A stretch of DNA of 25,591 nucleotides from Aduncisulcus paluster (Eukaryota > Fornicata), in assembly GCA_024181965.1 (NCBI GenBank), contig BQXS01011278.1, positions 10,463-36,053 of the forward strand, in the 5' to 3' direction. A program made the position numbers and the translations under genes. Numbering within the stretch: the stretch's first letter is position 1; each line of letters opens with the position of its first letter. Below, piece after piece: positions 18,852 to 25,591 of the stretch. The notes under the pieces were generated by a model. The model made no database searches, was not told the origin of the DNA, and worked only from the letters and a program-made list of their open reading frames with translations.

Positions 18852-19181
18852 GTTATTGATGTCAACAATTTTTTTTCGCCAAATAGAATGGATGATGAAA
18901 ACAAGTCGGCTCGACAGAAATAATTTTTGTTCGTGGGCAGAACAAAACCTTCTATTTCCGAGTGTGACAAGAGTTCTCAATATACTAGTGATTTTCTTAA
19001 ATATAATTGATATATTTCCCCATAATAATATTCTCATATATCATTATTATTGAGAAAAAAAGCTCTGCTTGATGATCGCGCTAACATTTCATTCCAAAGG
19101 AATTCGGCCATTTTATTCATAATTCAACTTATAAATATTCGAATAAACATGATTTTAGAAATATGTATACTGTATGCATCT
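18852..19181. other. Intergenic region
   Basis: This stretch is upstream of the BPI-like gene and downstream of the proteasome gene. It is AT-rich, and I see no gene or structured element other than the TTGAC motif near the BPI-like start. Confidence 0.5.
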
Positions 19182-19989
19182 CTATTCGATCTCTTTATAA
19201 GAAGCAACAGACCAGTCACAATCAATTTTGACTGGACGAGAGAGAGAAGTCCCTGTTTCAGACACCTTAGCAAATTGAATGTCACTGCTTTGCTTGCAAT
19301 CACGAGCAACACAAACTTTCACGCATTTTTGGAGGAGAGCTGCAGCCTGATCCTCAGTAATCTCTGGATTCCATTCCCTTCTGATCATTGGAAGGGCCAA
19401 ATCCTCAGCATAACCAGTGGCAGTATAATCACATTCAAAATGAGTTCCATAAAGATCGATATAACCAAGGAAAGACTTTCCATCCTTGTCAGAACCCGCC
19501 ACAATTAAATATGTCCATTTAGGTTTCATATCTGAACGATGGTGATATAATATTCTTGTTAATAATGTGTGGATCTCTGAGGCATTGAGAACAACGCCAT
19601 CATCTTGTTGAACATCATGTTCTCTAAAAGGGAATGAAGGAAAATCAAATAATAAGAAATAAAAGAAGATGCCTAATTAATAAAACATAAACAAAAATGA
19701 AACAACACATACATTTCTTTCTCCATTTCTTCCATTAATGTAGTAAAATCAGCATGATCTCCTGTAAAAGAAATGAGAGTATTATCACCGAAGCTACGAA
19801 TTCTAGAAAATCCCCTATACCTCGCCATCCTTCCAAAGGATACTATATAATATAATTAGAACAAGTTCATGAAAAGACAAACAGTTGATTTGAAAATAAA
19901 AAGTAGAATAACATACACAATGTATCGGCCGTCATCATCACACCACCTTTATACTTTATCGCAATAATTGAACCTCCAGAAAGAGTCAT
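19182..19989 (-). CDS. PSMB4: 20S proteasome subunit beta type-7 (PSMB4/Pre4-like), three exons
   Basis: Exons are 19989-19917, 19842-19713 and 19623-19182, with introns of 74 and 89 nt, both starting GTATGT and ending in AG (phases 1 and 2). The spliced product is 214 aa. It is a core-particle beta subunit: GGSIIAIKYKGGVMMTADTL at the N-terminus, then RMARYRGFSRI, GDHADF, and KPKWTYLIVAG followed by SFLGYIDLYG and TATGYAEDLALPMIR. These match human PSMB4 (LARFRNISRI, GDYADF, NPLWNTMVIGG, SFLGYVDMLG, ATGYGAYLAQPLLRE) better than other beta types, and the C-terminus DWSVASYKEIE corresponds to NWDIAHMISGFE. The residue aligned with the catalytic Thr1 is Gly, consistent with a non-catalytic subunit. 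A propeptide is nearly absent from this start; a further 5' exon cannot be ruled out. Confidence 0.92.
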
Positions 19990-20359
19990 CTGTTTGTATC
20001 AAAGAAAACTCTTACCAAAAATCCTTGACAAGAGATCAGACATTAAGTGGCAAATTTAACAAAGATTTCCGATATAACATGTTATTTAATGATAATTATG
20101 AGAAGATTTTTTCAAGGAATCTTCGTATATGACGATATAGATAAGTTTTTTTGTCAAATCCTCCTCTGGAATTTTAAATCCAAAAAAAAATGGATATTGT
20201 CATTAAAAAATGGTATTACATTCTAAAAAGCACCAAGATACTCCAAGTTAACATTGTATCCTCTGAATAACTAGAAGCCTCCTCCTTTGTGTTATCACGG
20301 AATAATTTTTATCATCAACTTAATCTTTTAATTCAATCAAACCTACTTTAAAAAAACAC
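19990..20359. promoter_or_regulatory. Divergent intergenic region (proteasome / EF-hand gene)
   Basis: The 370 bp between two divergent starts should carry both promoters. It is AT-rich. No TATA-like element, gene or RNA stands out. Confidence 0.5.
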
Positions 20360-21059
20360 ATGGGTTCTGCTCGTTCTAAAGTCGAATTATCAAAATCTGA
20401 ACTCCGAGAACTAGTAGCCACTTCTACATGTATGTAAACTCTATTTTTTTCTTTCTATTTATCCCTTTTGCAATCATTTATCATCAATTATATTCTAATT
20501 TTTTAACTTAGTTGATGAATCTGAGTTATTAGTTCTATTCGATCATTTCAAGGCTATTTCTGCCTCCGAGACAGATGATGGATTAATTGATCTATCAGAA
20601 TTCTCTCGAGCGCTGGGGCTCACGAAAAATCTTTTTTCGCGACGAATTTTCCGACTGTTTGATGAGAATGGGGATGGAGTAATTAATTTTAAAGAATTCG
20701 TTATTGGTCTTTCCATCTTTAGCCCCAAAGGGTCCACTGCCGATAAAGAAGATTTTTCTTTCCGTTTCTTTGATTCTGATGGAGATGGGTACATTAGTCG
20801 TGAAGAGTTAGATGAGGTTCTGAGAGCTTCGATCTCTGAACATGGACAACTCGCAATTTCTGAGGAACAAATTGAGGCTCTTTTGGACTCAACCTTTGAA
20901 GAAGTTGACCTTAATGGAGATGGCAGGATTGACAAGGCTGAATACAAGCTTATGTTAAAGAAACACAAGTCAATTTTGGACCAAATGACAATCGGAGCAC
21001 AAGAAGGGTCAGAATTCTCTAAAATTGAGATTAAAACAAAGAAATATTCCCTGAAATAG
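20360..21059 (+). CDS. Calcineurin B-like (CBL/CnB family) EF-hand calcium sensor, two exons
   Basis: Exon 1 is 20360-20429 and exon 2 is 20512-21059; the 82-nt intron runs GTATGT...TTCTAATT...AACTTAG. The product is 205 aa. It begins MGSARSK, a good N-myristoylation signal (Gly2, Ser6), so membrane attachment is likely. Four EF-hand units are present: the first (~residues 36-56) is degenerate, the other three have canonical loops at 74-85 (DENGDGVINFKE), 111-122 (DSDGDGYISREE) and 156-167 (DLNGDGRIDKAE). The motifs NLFSRRIF, GLSIFSP and the tail segment near HKSILDQMTI are strikingly like plant CBL proteins (NLFADRIF, LGVFHP, PSLIKNMTL), which regulate CIPK kinases; calcineurin B is the close alternative, activating the calcineurin phosphatase. 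Neither partner is in this window. Confidence 0.9.
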
Positions 21060-21564
21060 TATCTATTCAGATTCCTTCCTCTTCACCAAATCTTAATACT
21101 TATTTTAACTTTTTTAGATCTATTATTATTTATTTTGAATCCTATCAACACTATTGTACCTTTTCTCTGTTGTAAAATGTATTTTATTTGATATATACTT
21201 GAATTATGAGATTCTGAGACAGAATTCGTTTCAAAACCAATAACAATCATAACTGGTTGATGATATATTCATATTTATATGAGAATATATTTGTAATGGT
21301 TATATAGTTTTTCTTCTTTTTTTTTTTTTTTGCTAAAATTGCTACTTTTTCTTCTCTTTTGATGAGTCGTTTGTTTATCTCGCTTCTGCATCTTCTTCTT
21401 CTATTCACTTATTTTCTCTTATTTACACTACAATCTTCCGGTTGTAATTTTTAATAATGCACTCGGGCGTTACGAAACCCTTTCATTTTGTTTTAGCTTT
21501 ATTTCCTCAATAAAATTGTTATTTATGTATTTATTATGAAATAATATCACTTGCACAATGCGAA
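21060..21564. other. Intergenic region between convergent genes
   Basis: It holds the 3' flanks of the EF-hand gene (+) and the HMGB gene (-). It is AT-rich with a long T run near 21316-21331. No gene, RNA or repeat family is apparent. Confidence 0.6.
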
Positions 21565-22286
21565 TTAATCAGAGGATTCATCACTACTTGAATATTCTTC
21601 GCCATATTCCTGAGACGATTCCTCGACAGGTTTTTCTTCGGGCTCGACCTTTTCGACTTCAACCTTCTTCTTTGAAGGAGCTCTCTTCTTGGGAATAACA
21701 CCTTCAGAAATGGTTCTCTTTGCAACTTCATCGTACTTCTTGATTTGAGATTCAGAAAGAGCATTCCACTTTTTGACTATTTTTTTCATTGCAGTACCCT
21801 TGGAAATAGTCTTTTCTTCTTTAACTTCCATCTTGACAAGTTCGCAACCATAAAATAGTGCAAATCCAGTCAGAACTGAAGCAGAAGGGACCTTCTTCCC
21901 TTTTTTAGCAGGGACAAAGTCTGGATTGGCCTTTTTGAAGGCATCCATCTCTTTCTTCCATTTTTCCATGTCCTTTTTGTACTCAGCTGCATAGGATTCC
22001 TTTTCAACAGCTGGAATATTTGCGTAAAGTTCTCCTAACTTTGAAGTGAATTCTTTAGCCCTCAATTGAGGGAACTTCTTTTTGATATCAGCACGATTTT
22101 TCGCAGTCCAGCGCATGTAACTGCCATTTAACGTAGTTTAGGTAACATTAATGATCGGATTGGTCATTTCAAAAAAAAAAAAATTAATGTTTGGCGGAAT
22201 AAGCAAACCATATAAATTAAAACTTGAAATAATTTAACGTTAACGTACGAATTTAATGGTCTTTTAGGAGCTCTTACTTCTGTCAT
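21565..22286 (-). CDS. HMGB-type protein with two HMG boxes (two exons)
   Basis: Exon 1 is 22286-22249 (MTEVRAPKRPLN plus two bases) and exon 2 is 22120-21565; the 128-nt intron starts GTACGT and ends GGCAG. Splicing restores the HMG-box start PKRPLNSYMRWTAKNR, which the downstream ATG at 22116 alone would cut off; this is the main evidence for exon 1. The product is 197 aa. Box 1 spans ~8-75 (W17, and basic/aromatic core with ELYANIPAVEKESY and WKKEM). Box 2 (~89-150) is more divergent but keeps GFALFYG, WNAL and the KKYDEVAKR helix. A Lys/Pro hinge and an acidic Ser/Glu/Asp tail (~165-197) complete the HMGB layout. HMGB proteins bend DNA in chromatin and the acidic tail modulates binding; nuclear function is inferred from the family. 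Confidence 0.88.
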
Positions 22287-22795
22287 CTCGTTTTTTTGTC
22301 GTATCGTTCAGATCGTTGGCAAAACAAGAACTCTGAACAGCTTGAGTAGACTATTCTGTTCCCAATGAGTCTTTCATGTTATTTCTGAAAAATATACTTT
22401 CGTAATTGAGTTGTTAAATTTGTTCGATATCCCCTACTCTTTTTTTACCTATTTCTCCTTGATTCTTAATTCCAGAATTCTTTTAAATTTTATTTTTTTA
22501 CATTATCGAAGTGTGTCATTACAATTATTTCCCATGACCTCTCTTTTTCACGTTTTTTTTTTTGTCAAGCCTCGCAATTCATGCCCTGTGTCTCTTCCCT
22601 GAGCTAATACTCAAATGAAGGGACTTTTCAAAGTACAATTACACTATTACTCAAATTTTTTATAAAATAATCTTTATTTTATTAATGGAACCTCCGCACT
22701 TTGTGAACATTTCTTTTTGCTTCTGTACTGAGTTCGTAGACCATTAAACAACTTTATTGTTGCTTTTAGTTGTGAAATTATATTTTCTTGATTGT
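22287..22795. promoter_or_regulatory. Divergent intergenic region (HMGB / coiled-coil gene)
   Basis: 509 bp between two divergent starts. It is rich in T runs on the plus strand. I see no coding sequence, RNA gene or recognisable promoter motif. Confidence 0.5.
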
Positions 22796-24446
22796 ATGAA
22801 CAAATTAGATTTCGTTAGTGATGACGGAGAATCATCGTTAATTGATTCTCACCACCAACTTTACAAATTGCAAAATGAATTCCTTAAACAAAGAGCAATA
22901 TCAGCATATTCTCCCGATGAAAAAAGAATGACCCATACTTTGGTAAATCCGGTTCAGCCTTCTCTCCCTCGATCTAAATCTCCATGTCCTCGTAAACAGC
23001 GAGATCCCTCATACTTTTCCCGAAAAGAAGATTCATCAGATGGAATCAATCAAAAATATTACCATTCCTTTTCTTGTTTTCAACGATTTCATCAACCTCA
23101 AAGTCGACAAGGTATTTCTATTGATGTTTCTGACCCGAAATTCAAAAAGCCCGAAAGTTATTATATTAATGTAATCTTTAGCGATGCTCATCATCCAATA
23201 CCTCAACTTCCTACCACTTTAGAACTTCGACTATCCCATCCAATACCTCGTAAACCTTCTGCTGTTCGTCAAATGATAGCTGATCGTTCTCGCCGAGAAC
23301 ATCAACAGTTTGATTCTCTGACTAGAAATCGTCACTTTGCCCATTGTGAAGTTGTCAGGGCGCGAAAAGCTGCTGCAGACTCCGAGAGGCAAGTCCAACT
23401 ACGTTTACACTCAGATATGTCGATTGCACGAGCTACAGCCCGAAGAGATTATTTTACTCTTAAGAAAATTAAATTTGCAAGACAAGAGCTTGCTAAAGTT
23501 CATTATTCCGATCATCTTCATCAAGATATGGTCGAATCTCCTCGAATGGATGAATTGAAGTCTGATGCAAGCAGTTTTGATGATATTATGATGCGACTTC
23601 TTCAAGATGCTGCTGAAAATCCTTCAGATTCGAGTGGGTTGACCGATTCAGAATTCGAATTTCTCAAGATATGGATCCATGGAAAGATCGAGGAAATGAA
23701 GATCCAAGAAGAGAGAGAGTTAGAGAAAAAAGAAATGCTTTCGAAGTGGCAATCATTAATTAAGGAAGGGAATTCAGTCGATTGGACAAAACCCGATGAA
23801 ACCAAAGAACTTTCTTCAACATCTGAGAATGACCAAGTGTCTCTCAATACACATGACATAATCAAAAAAAGTCAACATAAAGAAGAAGAAAAAGAATATG
23901 ACGATACATCAACGAAATATTCTGATCCTTCTTCGATTGACAAAGAGATTTCTACGAGGAACAAATCAAAAAAATTGATAAAAGGCCGTGATTCCATGTT
24001 TTATGTTGGCCAACATTATGTAAGCCCAGAAATGAGGACTCAAGATGAGATTATTGCAGATATTAGATCGACTCTCACTGAAAAGAGGCGTTTCTTACCC
24101 TTCCAAAAGAGTTCAGAGATTGTTGGAAGAAATAGTTCACTCTTGAGACGCATCCGAGCCAGACTTGGTGAATTATCAGCTAGAAAATCCCTTCTTGAGA
24201 CAAAAAGAATCCAGAAAAGTCTAAAAGAATTTGAAAAGACTCTTTCTTCCATCCCACATGGAGACAAAACACTGGAATCTCAAGGGAAAGGGATTGGTAT
24301 GTGATCCTTCGTCTTCTTTCCTCTTCAATTTATTATCTCTATTACTCAGATTTTCAATAATTGATTTGTGTGAGTTATAATATTTTTCAGCATTATTACA
24401 TAAAATTTCAATTCAAAGAGAGAATCCGTTTGTAGATCTATATTGA
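22796..24446 (+). CDS. Coiled-coil protein of unknown function, with probable 3' intron
   Basis: The frame from ATG 22796 (MNKLDFVSDDGESS) runs to TGA at 24302-24304, 502 aa. The last codons read GGT-ATG-TGA, which is exactly a GTATGT donor (24297-24302), and a good acceptor (TATTTTTCAG, 24381-24390) follows 94 nt later. Splicing there keeps the frame and ends the protein 18 residues on at TGA 24444-24446, replacing the final GM. I therefore extend the gene to 24446, with the unspliced end as alternative. The first ~120 residues are Ser/Pro/His-rich; ~120-170 are beta-like; ~170-250 and 290-345 are charged helices with many Arg/Lys/Glu; ~345-410 is acidic low complexity; ~415-490 is a basic helical region (RRIRARLGELSARKSLLETK). 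No known domain or catalytic motif is seen. Confidence 0.7.
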
Positions 24447-24547
24447 TTTCTAAAAGAAGTGTGAAATATGATTTATTTTGAAAAATTAAAACTATGTGTT
24501 CTATTGGCATTCCGATGTATGTTTATAATTGCTCTATGTTCTCATTC

Positions 24548-25522
24548 TTACTTCACTCCTGGTTTAGGCTTGAGGAAATCGTGGAATGTTGCCGGTGAAG
24601 GAAGAGAGATTGCTCTTTCTGTGACAGCCATACTCTCTCCTCTTTTCCCCACAAGCACAGAATAGCATCCCCTACAACAGAATAGCATGTATCGGATACG
24701 AGCATACTCGAGACCATGTTCACTCGAGGGCCCGACATCGTGAACCCTCACACCGCATCCGAGTCCACATACCCCACAACAGAGAGGTGTATGGGTCACT
24801 TGTAATGTTTGGGAATAAAAATGCAATGGAAGTGGTGGGGATCCATGTGAATCTATCGCAAGGCAGATTGGGGACACACCCGAGGAACAATTCCCTTTTT
24901 TCTCAACCACCATCACATCCTCCATTTGAGAAAAAGCAGGAGGAGTTGGAGTGAGTAAATGCTTATGTGCATGTTGTAAGAGTGATGAGATTCCATCCAC
25001 TAACAGTTCTCTGCCTTCTCCAGCCACAATGAATGAAGAAGGCGACTGTGGGGTACTTGAAGAACTTGGACTGTTCAAAGCGAGGAGAGGAGATCCACAG
25101 CCTGAGCATACCATCAAGTAGTTGTAAGGCTTGGCTGAGATTGAAGTAGTGGATGTCTTGAGTGACAGTCCAAGTGTAGGAATGGGACAATGATGCAACG
25201 ACCTAGAGATATGAGATTGTTGATCGGAAGCAAGTGGATGAAGTGGAGCATGTGTCAATGCAGGGGTATGAGATACCACAGTTGAAGCTTGCACAGAAAC
25301 ATGAAGTGATGGATTTGAGGAAGAGGGAGAAGGCTTTGGTGGAGGATAAAGAGATGAAGAGGTGGCTGAAGATTTGGACAAGTTTGATTGGGGATTCTGT
25401 GCCTTGGTTGATTGTTGTTTGGAAGAAACCATTGCGAAGGCATCATCTTTGCCAGCCAACTCTTTCTCAAGATCTATTTCTATATCATCTTCGTTAAAAT
25501 CGAAATCAACAGCATCTGACAT
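24548..25522 (-). CDS. Putative zinc-binding protein with paired CxxC motifs, possibly 5' partial
   Basis: 324 aa from ATG 25520-25522 to TAA. The frame stays open to the window edge upstream, so the start may lie outside. Residues 1-30 are very acidic (FNEDDIEIDLEKELAG); ~35-130 is Ser/Pro/His low complexity. A CSGCGSPLLA motif at C139/C142 and a CGVCGLGCGVRVHDVG motif at C249/C252 form a widely spaced CxxC pair, as in the Yippee/Mis18/cereblon (CULT) beta-tent zinc fold, and a further C-x2-C lies at 283/286. The ~105-residue insert between the pairs is long for that fold. The fold call is a tentative inference; a different zinc ribbon is possible. The gene is convergent with the coiled-coil gene and their ends are only ~100 bp apart. 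Confidence 0.6.
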   Translation of the reverse strand: MSDAVDFDFNEDDIEIDLEKELAGKDDAFAMVSSKQQSTKAQNPQSNLSKSSATSSSLYPPPKPSPSSSNPSLHVSVQASTVVSHTPALTHAPLHPLASDQQSHISRSLHHCPIPTLGLSLKTSTTSISAKPYNYLMVCSGCGSPLLALNSPSSSSTPQSPSSFIVAGEGRELLVDGISSLLQHAHKHLLTPTPPAFSQMEDVMVVEKKGNCSSGVSPICLAIDSHGSPPLPLHFYSQTLQVTHTPLCCGVCGLGCGVRVHDVGPSSEHGLEYARIRYMLFCCRGCYSVLVGKRGESMAVTERAISLPSPATFHDFLKPKPGVK

Positions 25523-25591
25523 ACTCTTATCTTCTTTGTCCCTCTGATCAATCTCTATGTCTCCCTTCACCAACGTCTTTGTATGTTGTTT

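Noticed and set aside
18852-19037. N-terminal extension of the BPI-like protein
   Set aside because: The frame is open upstream, but a clean signal peptide begins at the internal ATG 18849-18851, so the extension would bury it.
19990-20042. An extra 5' exon for the proteasome gene (MSDLLSRIF followed by GTAAGA and a 26-nt intron)
   Set aside because: The intron would be far shorter than the others, the donor differs from GTATGT, and the reading frame does not match at the junction.
1-25591. tRNA or rRNA genes
   Set aside because: I looked in the gene-free stretches for the T-loop motif and clover-leaf arms and found no convincing candidate; a covariance-model scan would settle it.

Overview
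This is a stretch of nuclear DNA from a unicellular eukaryote. The coding content is unmistakably eukaryotic: protein phosphatase 5, an Arp6-type actin-related protein, a 20S proteasome beta-7 subunit, an HMGB protein, a calpain, a RAMP4-like ER membrane protein and a calcineurin-B/CBL-like EF-hand protein. Genes are packed tightly (about 15 in 25.6 kb), intergenic DNA is AT-rich, all stops follow the standard code, and introns are few and short (74-147 nt) with a rigid GTATGT-type donor. This style fits a compact, intron-poor protist genome such as that of a free-living flagellate; the lineage cannot be fixed from the sequence alone.

Layout. 3-1538 (+) is the 3' part of a PP5 gene cut by the window edge. 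2197-10554 is a run of minus-strand genes: a 700-aa acidic nuclear-type protein with two homeodomain-like segments, Arp6, a RAMP4-like protein with an unusual C-terminal extension, a small secreted-type Cys protein overlapping the end of a 7-TM protein, and a coiled-coil protein. 10999-13263 (-) is a calpain ending in a prenylation-type motif. It is divergent from an acidic/LRR gene (13711-15155, +) that is interrupted by a 20-N gap; the 273 bp on the two sides of the gap are identical, so the gap is an unmerged contig overlap. 15156-17183 is gene-free and is dominated by a nested direct-repeat array with four identical 215-bp cores. After it come a secreted BPI/LBP-like protein (-), proteasome beta-7 with three exons (-), a myristoylated CBL/calcineurin-B-like protein (+), an HMGB protein with a small 5' exon (-), an unrecognised coiled-coil protein (+) and a putative zinc-binding protein (-), the last possibly running off the window.

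The genes are mostly unrelated housekeeping and signalling functions arranged as independent units, not an operon-like system. Loose themes are chromatin (Arp6, HMGB, homeodomain-like protein) and calcium signalling (calpain, EF-hand protein). I found no mobile element coding genes, tRNAs, rRNAs or CRISPR. I do not see a convincing new multi-gene system. The most useful observations are the reconstructed exon structures, the RAMP4 extension, the divergent double homeodomain, the prenylated calpain, the repeat array and the assembly duplication.
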